This document shows, piece after piece, positions 16,197 through 23,521 of a stretch of 50,444 bases of DNA. The DNA is from CAYJFG01 sp964369405. Lineage in GTDB: Bacteria; Bacillota; Clostridia; Oscillospirales; Acutalibacteraceae. The stretch's first letter is position 1. Each line of letters starts with the position of its first letter. The notes under the pieces are model-generated. The model did no database searches. It had not been told where the DNA came from and worked only from the letters and a program-made list of their open reading frames with translations. The stretch is taken from the NCBI GenBank assembly GCA_964369405.1, contig CAYJGB010000014.1:1-50444 (forward strand). The letters are read 5' to 3'. A program made the translations under genes and the position numbers.

Positions 16197-17729
16197 GTGC
16201 CTAGGAATGACCATAACAACGATGATTTTAACGATATAGATATAGATATAGACCAGTTGTACGCTAAATATATTAACGATAATTTGAAAGATGAGGATAC
16301 CTTAAATACTTCTGAGAAAGAAGTGTATAAAAGAAGTATGTCATCTGAAAACTCAGAAAAACAAAGAACAAGAACTAGATATAGGGATAGTTCAAGTAAA
16401 ACTACAAAAACAAGAAAATCGTCTAGTAGAAAAAATACAAAGAATACTACAAATAATAGAAGTAGCAGAAGCACAAGAGATGATGATTTACAAAACTTAA
16501 ATACGCAAAGTAGACCTGCTAGAACAAGAAGAAGCAGAACAGAAGAGAGAAGAGAATATTACGAAAACAAAAGAAAACAAGAAAAAGCTAGAAGTAGAAA
16601 GGCAGTTGCAATAGTAATTGTAGTTTTACTCTTAGTGGTAGGAGGTTATTTTGGCTTAGAATTTTTAATGAATAATGAGTTGCCATTTGTACCGACAAAT
16701 GCACAACCTTCTACGTCTACTACTCAGCCAGAAACATCAGCACCAACTCAACCTGTCACATCGCCTCCATATACTCCTGTACATATTGATTTTCCAGAGA
16801 TATCCGACGACGGTACAGAAATAGTACAAGATGAAGGTATATTTATATGGGATAGTATGGGATTTAACTGTTTTAAAGGGACTGAAAACTCAGCTCTAAA
16901 TTATGCTAATACAATTTCTGAGTTTAAGTCAGCTTTGGGTGAGGATATAGAAGTATATAATATGATAGTTCCAAATTCAACAGAATTTAATTTACCAGAT
17001 AGATTTGATGAAGAAATTGAATCAAATTCAGAAAGAGATAATATTACTGTTATATATAGTAATTATACACAAGATGTAAAAAATGTTGATATTTACAATA
17101 GTCTAGGTGAAAATAGAAATGACTATATTTTTTATAACACTGATAGTAATTGGACAACTTTAGGTGCATATTATGCTTATAGCGAATTTATGAAAAGTGT
17201 AGGCTTTGTGCCAATAGAGAAAGAAACATTACAAGCTTCACCAATAGATAACTTTTATGGAGATTTTGCAACATCTACATTAAATAGAAGTTTACTGGAA
17301 AATCCAGATACAATTAATTGTTATACAATGGATATAGATGTGGAGTGCGATATATATAGTTTAGACGATAGCGGAAACCTTAAAACTACTCCAGAAACAA
17401 CTAATAGTATGTACAAAATATTAGATGAAAATGACAAAGATTATTCTACTGCATTATTATATGGAGATAATCCTCTATCAGTTATAGATAATAAGAGTTT
17501 ATCTCATGGTAATAAGTTGCTATTAGTAAAAGATTCATACGGAAATGCAATTGCACCATATTTAGCTAACAATTATGATGAAGTACATATAATTGACTTT
17601 AGATATTACACAGATAATATTGTAGATTATTGCAACGAAAATGGTATAAGTAGTGTGTTGTTTTTAAACGGCATAATGTCTGCTAACAGTGCTATTCAAG
17701 TAGATAATATGAAACAATTGTTGAAATAA
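16197..17729 (+). CDS. DHHW/SGNH-like surface protein with an altered signature motif
   Basis: 510 residues. Residues 1-135 are cytoplasmic and strongly charged (Asp-rich, then Ser/Arg/Lys-rich), followed by one membrane helix (about 137-157), a Thr/Pro/Ser linker and an extracellular domain. That domain resembles the DHHW family (AlgX/DltD-like SGNH relatives): FYNTDSNWTTLGAYYAYSEF aligns with the usual TDHHWT-GAYYAY signature, and LLLVKDSYGNAIAPYLA with the conserved KDSY segment. The two His of DHHW are Ser and Asn here, so an esterase or acetyltransferase activity is doubtful. The start is GTG with GAAAGGA 8 bp upstream. The role is probably in cell-surface polymer modification or binding. 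Confidence 0.68.
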   Translation: MPRNDHNNDDFNDIDIDIDQLYAKYINDNLKDEDTLNTSEKEVYKRSMSSENSEKQRTRTRYRDSSSKTTKTRKSSSRKNTKNTTNNRSSRSTRDDDLQNLNTQSRPARTRRSRTEERREYYENKRKQEKARSRKAVAIVIVVLLLVVGGYFGLEFLMNNELPFVPTNAQPSTSTTQPETSAPTQPVTSPPYTPVHIDFPEISDDGTEIVQDEGIFIWDSMGFNCFKGTENSALNYANTISEFKSALGEDIEVYNMIVPNSTEFNLPDRFDEEIESNSERDNITVIYSNYTQDVKNVDIYNSLGENRNDYIFYNTDSNWTTLGAYYAYSEFMKSVGFVPIEKETLQASPIDNFYGDFATSTLNRSLLENPDTINCYTMDIDVECDIYSLDDSGNLKTTPETTNSMYKILDENDKDYSTALLYGDNPLSVIDNKSLSHGNKLLLVKDSYGNAIAPYLANNYDEVHIIDFRYYTDNIVDYCNENGISSVLFLNGIMSANSAIQVDNMKQLLK

Positions 17730-17773
17730 CTATATGTTGTAAATTGAATTATAGAAGGGGGTGCAGATAATAT

Positions 17774-18481
17774 ATGTTAGGGAAAAGAATTATAGCAAGT
17801 GTTTATGGGAAAATCAATGAAGAAGGTGTGTATACAGGTTACATTAAGTCAGCTTTAATGAAAAACAAGACAGTTTATATTGTTTCAAGAAAAAAACTAT
17901 CACTCACAGTAAATTGCGTTGTAATAGCTACAGCGAAGAAAAATGCTGATTCAGGATACAATATTATACTTGCACCTGAAAGAGAGATTTTTTACGAGCC
18001 TGATTTAAAATTTAGACTTAAAGATGTAAAAGCATTAGACTTATCTACTATTATTTGCTTGTATGAAAAATCTTGTGGAGCACTTGTAATTAATTCCAAC
18101 GAAAACGAGAAGAAAGTTTTACTAATAAAAAATCATAATGCAAAATACTGGAGTTTTCCTAAAGGTCACATTGAAAAAGATGAGTCAGAAATTCAAACAG
18201 CGATTAGAGAAGTTAAAGAAGAAACTGGGCTTGATATAGAATTATATAAACACTATAGGCAAATTAGCGATTATAACCCATATGGTAGAATAAAAAAAAG
18301 AGTTGTATTTTTTATGGGCGAATCTAGCACAGATGAAGTTTTAAAGCAAGAAGAAGAGATAGACAGTTATAAATGGGTAACGTTTAAACAAGCTGAAAAA
18401 CTATGCAGTTATGAAAACGACATACGTATTTTGAAAACAGCACAACAGTACTTGAGAAAAAGTAAAAAAGTTAAAAATTAG
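17774..18481 (+). CDS. Nudix hydrolase with an extra N-terminal domain
   Basis: A pyrophosphohydrolase of 235 residues. The Nudix box is intact at about 131-153: G-x5-E-x7-REVKEETGL, with the FPKGH lead-in typical of diadenosine polyphosphate or MutT-like enzymes. The first 85 or so residues are an additional small domain I do not recognise. The substrate cannot be told from sequence. It follows the DHHW-like gene by 44 bp with a strong GAAGGGGGTG site, and the pyridoxal-kinase-like gene starts 28 bp after it, so the three may be co-transcribed. Confidence 0.85.
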   Translation: MLGKRIIASVYGKINEEGVYTGYIKSALMKNKTVYIVSRKKLSLTVNCVVIATAKKNADSGYNIILAPEREIFYEPDLKFRLKDVKALDLSTIICLYEKSCGALVINSNENEKKVLLIKNHNAKYWSFPKGHIEKDESEIQTAIREVKEETGLDIELYKHYRQISDYNPYGRIKKRVVFFMGESSTDEVLKQEEEIDSYKWVTFKQAEKLCSYENDIRILKTAQQYLRKSKKVKN

Positions 18482-18509
18482 ATTATATATTGTTTTATGA
18501 GGTAATAGT

Positions 18510-19352
18510 ATGGTTGATAACAATAAAAGGCAAAAACGAATTGCTATTATAAATGATTTTTCAGGGTTTGGCAGATGTTCAATAGCAGTGAGTTTACCTA
18601 TTATATCAGCAATGGGTATACAGTGTTGCACAGTACCAACAGCTATTTTATCTAATCATACTGGATATAATGGTTATTTTTTTGATGACTACACAAACAA
18701 GATGGAAGAGTATTTTTCGTACTGGAAAAAACTAAATTTAGAATTTGATGGAATATATACAGGGTTTTTAGGCTCAATAGAGCAAATAGACATAGTAAAG
18801 AGATTTATTTTAGAATTCAAATTAGAAAGCACAAAAGTAATAGTTGACCCAGTTATGGGAGATAATGGAAAGTTATACTCAACATTTACAAAAGAAATAT
18901 GTAATAAAATGAAAGAGTTATGTAAAGAAGCGGAAATAATAACACCTAATATAACAGAAGCGTGCTTTTTAACAAACACAGAGTATATAGAGGGTGAATA
19001 CGATAAAGAAAAAATACTAAAAATAGCAAAAAAGCTATGCGTAGGAAATGTAAAAAAAGTGATAATAACAGGGATTTGTTATAAGGAAGAAATAAGTAAT
19101 TATCTTTATGAAAAAGATGGTGAAGATATAAGTGTGTGTACAGTGTCAGGGCTTAAAATAGGTGACGAGAGAGCAGGAACAGGTGATGTATTTTCGTCAA
19201 TAATTGCAGGTGACTGTATTAATGCAGAAGATTTAAAAAAATCAGTAATAAAAGCAGGAAGATTTATAGCAAATGCAACTAAATTATCTAATGAATTAAA
19301 TATAGATAAGAAAGACGGAATATGTTTTGAGATGTTACTAAAAGAATTATAA
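18510..19352 (+). CDS. Pyridoxal/pyridoxamine kinase-like (PfkB/ThiD superfamily)
   Basis: It probably phosphorylates pyridoxal or pyridoxamine in vitamin B6 salvage. The 280-residue protein opens with INDFSGFGRCSIAVSLPIIS, then HTGYNGYFF, VIVDPVMGDNGKLYS and TPNITEACFL, and ends with the anion-hole/catalytic GDERAGTGDVFSS (catalytic Asp in GTGD). These are features of PdxK/PdxY kinases rather than ThiD, which has a different N-terminal substrate loop. It lies 28 bp after the Nudix gene. Confidence 0.85.
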   Translation: MVDNNKRQKRIAIINDFSGFGRCSIAVSLPIISAMGIQCCTVPTAILSNHTGYNGYFFDDYTNKMEEYFSYWKKLNLEFDGIYTGFLGSIEQIDIVKRFILEFKLESTKVIVDPVMGDNGKLYSTFTKEICNKMKELCKEAEIITPNITEACFLTNTEYIEGEYDKEKILKIAKKLCVGNVKKVIITGICYKEEISNYLYEKDGEDISVCTVSGLKIGDERAGTGDVFSSIIAGDCINAEDLKKSVIKAGRFIANATKLSNELNIDKKDGICFEMLLKEL

Positions 19353-19448
19353 AAGATAAAAAAATAAGAAGTTTTGTGAATATATTTCACAAAAATAATA
19401 ATAATTAGTTTAATAGTATATGTTGTTTGAAATATTTTTACACCATTG

Positions 19449-19462
19449 CAAACAAATGTTTG
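19449..19462. promoter_or_regulatory. LexA operator (SOS box)
   Basis: CAAACAAATGTTTG is palindromic apart from the central pair and matches the Gram-positive LexA box pattern (GAAC-N4-GTTC) with A for G at the outer positions. It overlaps the -35 of lexA, as expected for autorepression. Confidence 0.65.
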
Positions 19463-19488
19463 ATTTATACTTTGTTGTATGATATAAT
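19460..19488 (+). promoter_or_regulatory. Promoter of lexA
   Basis: TTGATT (19460-19465) and TATAAT (19483-19488) with 17-bp spacing lie 40 bp before the lexA start. The SOS box overlaps the -35. Confidence 0.7.
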
Positions 19489-19528
19489 ACTTATATACTT
19501 ATAACTTGTATTTTATGGAGGATTATAT

Positions 19529-20116
19529 ATGAAACCTTTAATTGAAAGTCAACAAAAAATATTAGATTATATTTTAGAATGTGCACAGGAGGGTATTTCT
19601 CCCTCTGTTAGAGAAATTTGTAAGGCTACTGGTTTAAAGTCAACGTCTACTGTTCATGCTCATCTTAACACTCTGCAAGAGCGTGGGCTTATTTCGAAAT
19701 CAGCAAACCTTAATAGAACAATTAGAGTTAGCGAAGAAAAGAACTCTCCTATACCTATTTTAGGAAGAGTTACAGCAGGTATGCCGATTTATGCTGTTGA
19801 AGAAATTGAAGGTTATGTGCCAATAAGCGAAAATGTTAGACGTGGTAGAGAATTATTTGCACTTAGAATTTGTGGAGATAGTATGATGCAAGCAGGTATA
19901 TTAGACGGTGATATTGTAGTAGTACATAAAACTAATGTAGCAAACAATGGCGATATTGCTGTTGCTTTGATTGACGATGAGGCAACTGTTAAAACTTTTT
20001 ATAGAGAAAATGGACATTTTAGGTTGCAACCAGAAAATTCACAATATGAACCTATTATAGTTGATGATTGTATGATATTGGGTACAGTAATTTCTGTTAT
20101 TCGATATTATAATTAA
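19529..20116 (+). CDS. lexA: LexA repressor
   Basis: The SOS repressor, which self-cleaves on activated RecA. The 195-residue protein has the N-terminal winged helix (QQKILDYILECAQEGISPSVREI), the Ala83-Gly84 cleavage bond in VTAGMP, the catalytic Ser118 in GDSM and Lys155 in ATVKTF. All key residues are present and the length is normal. The upstream SOS box implies autoregulation. It is monocistronic and is followed by a candidate small RNA. Confidence 0.96.
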   Translation: MKPLIESQQKILDYILECAQEGISPSVREICKATGLKSTSTVHAHLNTLQERGLISKSANLNRTIRVSEEKNSPIPILGRVTAGMPIYAVEEIEGYVPISENVRRGRELFALRICGDSMMQAGILDGDIVVVHKTNVANNGDIAVALIDDEATVKTFYRENGHFRLQPENSQYEPIIVDDCMILGTVISVIRYYN

Positions 20117-20205
20117 TACTTAGATATTTAAAATGTTCATAGTTTGTTCACAAAAAGTTATTAAAATAACTGTAAAAAGTTCATATCTAGTTCATAATTT
20201 AGCAT

Positions 20206-20211
20206 TATACT
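20206..20211 (+). promoter_or_regulatory. -10 element of the candidate small RNA
   Basis: TATACT lies 7 bp before the first stem of the candidate small RNA. No convincing -35 is seen at the normal distance (a TTCATA sits at 20-bp spacing). Confidence 0.3.
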
Positions 20212-20217
20212 AATATC

Positions 20218-20333
20218 GTACTTAAGAGATGGAACCGCAACCATCAAGTACAATAAATGTTTTACCTCTCCAATAAATACCCCTTAAATTTAAAATGAGA
20301 AAACCAAGTCTACCCGCAAAGACTTGGTTTTTT
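20218..20333 (+). ncRNA. Candidate C-rich small RNA between lexA and csoR
   Basis: A stretch of about 116 nt with no plausible frame, bounded by a -10 hexamer and a strong terminator. Its 5' hairpin pairs GTACTT with AAGTAC and GATGG with CCATC around an AACCGCAA loop, with a 4-nt bulge. The unpaired middle carries pyrimidine-rich CCTCTCC and TACCCCTT, which are anti-Shine-Dalgarno-like. The terminator (20301-20333) pairs AAACCAAGTC with GACTTGGTTT around a TACCCGCAAA loop. Both loops contain CCGCAA. No match to a named RNA family comes to mind; it could also be a leftover leader. Confidence 0.42.
20301..20333 (+). terminator. Rho-independent terminator of the candidate small RNA
   Basis: A perfect 10-bp stem AAACCAAGTC/GACTTGGTTT with a 10-base loop and six consecutive T running out of the stem. 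Confidence 0.82.
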
Positions 20334-20360
20334 CATTTTTATTAGTTTCTGATAAATCTT

Positions 20361-20398
20361 AACTGCTAGCAATACAAAAGTTTTGCTAGCAGTTTTTT
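20361..20398 (+). terminator. Second hairpin with T-tail downstream
   Basis: AACTGCTAGCAA pairs with TTGCTAGCAGTT, followed by a T run. It may be a back-up terminator or a stray repeat: the GCTAGCAA...GTTTTGCT core recurs in the palindromic element at 30377-30395. Confidence 0.6.
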
Positions 20399-20416
20399 CG
20401 CAAAAAATTTATTTGT

Positions 20417-20501
20417 GCTAACATTAGTAAATCACATTGGTTAGAAAACACTAACTGATGTAGTTATAATATCACTTAATTAAAATTTTGTCAATGTTAG
20501 C
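20417..20501. repeat. Nested inverted repeat upstream of csoR
   Basis: GCTAACATT (20417-20425) and AATGTTAGC (20493-20501) are perfect 9-bp inverted repeats. Between them, GGTTAG and CTAACT form an inner hairpin with an AAAACA loop. The repeated GTTAG/CTAAC words might be binding sites, or the region may be an inert palindromic element. No gene lies in 20399-20605. Confidence 0.4.
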
Positions 20502-20527
20502 GTTTTATAATTAATATAAAAGATGTG

Positions 20528-20556
20528 TTGACAAAAATAAAATTTTATTGTATTAT
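20528..20556 (+). promoter_or_regulatory. Promoter of the csoR operon
   Basis: A perfect TTGACA (20528-20533), 17-bp spacer and TATTAT (20551-20556), immediately upstream of the CsoR operator. Confidence 0.7.
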
Positions 20557-20560
20557 TACC

Positions 20561-20581
20561 GTATACTCTATAGGGGTATAT
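20561..20581. promoter_or_regulatory. CsoR-type operator
   Basis: GTATACTCTATAGGGGTATAT: TATAC and GTATA arms flank a CTATAGG centre, matching the TATAC-CCC-TATAGGGGTATA style of CsoR operators. It sits over the expected transcription start, so binding of apo-CsoR would block the operon. Confidence 0.72.
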
Positions 20582-20605
20582 AGTATATAATAAGGAGTTT
20601 TATTT

Positions 20606-20881
20606 ATGAAACAATGTATGGACGTCGATGTTATTAATAGACGCTTAAAGAAAATTGAGGGTCAAGTTCGTGGTATTCAAAAAATGGTTGACGAGGATAA
20701 ACCTTGTGAGGCGATTTTAATTCAAATTGGAGCGGTTAAATCTGCACTTCACAAAACTGGTCAAGTTATTTTGGAAGGACATATGCATCATTGCATTAAA
20801 GATGGTATTAAAAATGGTGATGAAGATAAAACAATTAATGAATTGATTTCTGCACTTAATCAGTTCTCTAAAACAATATAA
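20606..20881 (+). CDS. csoR: CsoR-family copper-sensing repressor
   Basis: An all-helical metal-sensing repressor of 91 residues. The Cu(I) ligands of CsoR are present with exact spacing: Cys34 (KPCEAIL), His59 (EGHMHHC) and Cys63. The N-terminal NRRLKKIEGQVRGIQKMV is the family signature. Copper binding would release the operator just upstream and switch on the ATPase gene that begins 12 bp downstream. Confidence 0.93.
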   Translation: MKQCMDVDVINRRLKKIEGQVRGIQKMVDEDKPCEAILIQIGAVKSALHKTGQVILEGHMHHCIKDGIKNGDEDKTINELISALNQFSKTI

Positions 20882-20893
20882 GGTAGGTGTGTT

Positions 20894-22813
20894 ATGTTTA
20901 CTAAATTAAATAAATTTTTAAATTCTGCACCAATGCTTGTAGTTTCTGGTGTTGCACTGGCTATTAGTTTTATTGGTGAATATATTATTCCGTTAACTAC
21001 AGGGCAAGAGTCTAATGTTTTTATGGTCAATTTTGCGTGGGTTTCTGTGTTAGTGTCTGGTTTTCCACTTTTGTATATTGCTATTTGGAAAATAGTTAAA
21101 AAGAAAACTATAAGTTCTGCTCTGCTTATAACAATAGCTATGATAGCAGCAATTTATATTAATGATATTTTTGCAGCTGGTGAAGTAGCTTTTATTATGG
21201 CGATAGGTGAGTTGCTAGAAGAAAAAACAGTTGAAAAAGCTAAAAAAGGCATTGTAAAGCTTTTAAACTTAGTTCCTAACAAAGGTAGAGTTATAGTCAC
21301 AAATAATGGTATAGTTAGCGAGAATATTGTTGAAGCAAAAGATATACATAAAAATGATATAATCAGAGTTTTACCAGGAGAAAGTTTTCCAGCTGATGGT
21401 ATTATAATATCTGGAAATACTACAGTAGACCAAAGTATTATTACGGGAGAGAGTTTACCGGTAGATAAAACAGTTAATGACGAAATATTTACAGGAACGA
21501 TAAATAGATATGGTAGTGTAGATATAAAAGTCACAAAATCATTTGAAAACTCATCTCTTCAAAAGATGATTAAATTAGTAGAAGATGCAGAAAACAACAA
21601 AGCGCCAATGCAAAAAACAGTTGATAAGTGGGCAGGTTGGCTAGTTCCGACAGCTTGTGTAATAGCTATAATTACATATGTGGTGTTTGCATTGTTTTTA
21701 AATCAACCAGACGATGCATTAATTCGTGCAGTGACAGTGCTAGTTGTATTTTGTCCTTGTGCATTAGCTCTTGCAACACCTACCTCTATAATGGCGGCAA
21801 TTGGGCAGTCAACTAAAAATGGAGTGCTAATTAAATCTGGCGAAGCCCTAGAAAGAATGGGTTTAGTAAGTACAGTAGCATTTGATAAGACAGGGACGAT
21901 AACACAAGGTAAATTGGTAGTAAGTGATATTAAAAATTATGATATCGAAAAAGAAAAATTAATTACACTTGCTACATCAATAGAAAAGCACTCAGAACAC
22001 CCTATAGGAAAAGCGATATACAACTATTCAAGAGAAAATAAAATTAAAAGTTTAGAGATAACTGGATTTTCAATGTTAGTAGGAAAAGGTGTTTATGGTA
22101 GTGTTGATGAGGAAGTTATATATTGTGGAAACGAAAAGTTGATAAGTGATATTGCAAAGGTTAGTATTTCAGATGAAGTATTAATTTACATAAACAAGTT
22201 AAGAGAAGAAGGCAAGGCAATAATAATAGTATGTGATACTGTTAAAATTTTAGGAGTTATAGGTTTGTCTGACAAAATAAAAGAAACATCTGTAAAAGCA
22301 ATTTCAATGCTAAAAACAGCAGGTATAAATAACACTGTACTATTAACAGGTGACAATGAAAAAAGTGCAAACTATATATCTAAAAAGGTTGGAATTAAAA
22401 AAGTATATTCATCATTGCTACCAGAAGGCAAAGTAAATGCGATAAAAGAGTTACAAAAAGATAATGTAGCAGTATGTATGGTGGGTGATGGTGTAAACGA
22501 TGCACCAGCATTAAAAACAGCAACAGTAGGAATAGCTATGGGAACTATGGGAAGCGATATAGCAATTGATGCAGCAGACATTGCGATAATGGGAGATGAT
22601 ATATCTAAAATTAGCTATATTAAAAAATTATCGAACGCTACAATAAATTCGATAAAGTTTAATATAACATTGGCTATGGCAATAAATATAATAGCAATAA
22701 TATTATCTATAATGGGAGTGTTAAATCCAGCTACTGGAGCATTAGTACATAATGCAGGGTCTGTATTAGTAGTATTAAATGCAGCTAGGCTATATGATAG
22801 AAAAATAAAGTAA
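20894..22813 (+). CDS. P1B-type heavy-metal (probably copper) exporting ATPase
   Basis: A membrane ATPase of 639 residues that pumps a soft metal out of the cell. Seen in order: N-terminal membrane helices with no cytosolic HMA metal-binding domain, an actuator TGES motif (ITGESLPVDK), the ion-path CPC (about 287-289), the phosphorylation DKTGT (Asp331), the HP locus (SEHPIG), and GDGVNDAP (about 532-539). The last helices read HNAGSVLVVLNAARL, which is not the classic Cu(I) set, so zinc or cadmium is not excluded. Copper is inferred mainly from csoR, with which it forms an operon. The missing N-terminal HMA makes it shorter than typical CopA. Confidence 0.88.
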   Translation: MFTKLNKFLNSAPMLVVSGVALAISFIGEYIIPLTTGQESNVFMVNFAWVSVLVSGFPLLYIAIWKIVKKKTISSALLITIAMIAAIYINDIFAAGEVAFIMAIGELLEEKTVEKAKKGIVKLLNLVPNKGRVIVTNNGIVSENIVEAKDIHKNDIIRVLPGESFPADGIIISGNTTVDQSIITGESLPVDKTVNDEIFTGTINRYGSVDIKVTKSFENSSLQKMIKLVEDAENNKAPMQKTVDKWAGWLVPTACVIAIITYVVFALFLNQPDDALIRAVTVLVVFCPCALALATPTSIMAAIGQSTKNGVLIKSGEALERMGLVSTVAFDKTGTITQGKLVVSDIKNYDIEKEKLITLATSIEKHSEHPIGKAIYNYSRENKIKSLEITGFSMLVGKGVYGSVDEEVIYCGNEKLISDIAKVSISDEVLIYINKLREEGKAIIIVCDTVKILGVIGLSDKIKETSVKAISMLKTAGINNTVLLTGDNEKSANYISKKVGIKKVYSSLLPEGKVNAIKELQKDNVAVCMVGDGVNDAPALKTATVGIAMGTMGSDIAIDAADIAIMGDDISKISYIKKLSNATINSIKFNITLAMAINIIAIILSIMGVLNPATGALVHNAGSVLVVLNAARLYDRKIK

Positions 22814-23011
22814 TATAGTAATAATAAGTAAAGTCGGTTTGAGTTTATTAATCTGTACTCATATGTAGAGAGATAATATTAATAGAAGTCTTAAAAAAAT
22901 ATCATATGCTTGATGATGTGGAAAATATTGCATAAAATTAATAAAAAAAATAAAAAAAATTATCTATATTAACAGTTTTTGCGTAATTTAATTAAAGTGG
23001 TTTATTTAATA

Positions 23012-23040
23012 TTGAAATATAAATTTATGTAGGTTATAAT
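23012..23040 (+). promoter_or_regulatory. Promoter of the oadG-oadB operon
   Basis: TTGAAA (23012-23017) and TATAAT (23035-23040), 17-bp spacing. In the leader, CCCT (23077-23080) can pair with the AGGG (23084-23087) of the ribosome binding site, so translation may be weakly masked. The rest of 22814-23011 is AT-rich without recognisable content. Confidence 0.6.
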
Positions 23041-23099
23041 AGAACGGAAAGTGAAAATGGGTAAGTATTTATTTGCCCTAGAAAGGGTTGAACATTTAA

Positions 23100-23486
23100 A
23101 TGAATTTTGAAAATATGGAGATTGCATTACAAGTGTTTCTTACAGGATTTGTTGTAGTTTTTGCTTTGTTAATTATATTGATTGCTGTTATAAAAATATA
23201 CTCAACAATTATTTATAATGCACAAAACAAAGCTAAAGAAAAAGCAAAAGAAAAAGTATCAGAAAATACTGTAGAAGCAAAACCTATGGAACAACCAGTT
23301 TTAGATGTGCAAATACAACAACAGGCTCAAACAGAAGACTCTTTAGAGGTCATAGCAGTTATAAGTGCTGCAGTTTATGCTATGTATGGTCAAGAGAATG
23401 TTACGATTAAAAGTATTAAAAAATCACCTAAAACTCGACCTGTATGGAGTACAGCAGGTCTTATGGACAATACAAGACCGTTTTAA
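23100..23486 (+). CDS. oadG: Sodium-pump decarboxylase gamma-type subunit (OadG/MmdD-like)
   Basis: A 128-residue membrane-anchored small subunit that helps assemble sodium-translocating decarboxylases. It has one N-terminal membrane helix (about 8-30), an Ala/Lys/Glu-rich linker, and the C-terminal family ending in which RPVWSTAGLMDNTRPF corresponds to the conserved W-x-x-A-x-R-x-x-N-x-R-x-F pattern. It lies 35 bp before oadB. The ribosome binding site GAAAGGG is 12 bp from the ATG, slightly far. Confidence 0.82.
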   Translation: MNFENMEIALQVFLTGFVVVFALLIILIAVIKIYSTIIYNAQNKAKEKAKEKVSENTVEAKPMEQPVLDVQIQQQAQTEDSLEVIAVISAAVYAMYGQENVTIKSIKKSPKTRPVWSTAGLMDNTRPF

Positions 23487-23521
23487 AGTTGTAATCTATA
23501 TAGGAAAGGATAGATAGTTTA

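Noticed and set aside
18510..19352. Assignment as ThiD (hydroxymethylpyrimidine kinase)
   Set aside because: The N-terminal NDFSGFGRCS and later HTGYNGYFF segments are typical of pyridoxal kinases; no thiamine genes are nearby.
20206..20333. Riboswitch or leader for csoR
   Set aside because: A strong terminator and about 190 bp with a separate consensus promoter lie before csoR, so it is not part of the csoR leader.
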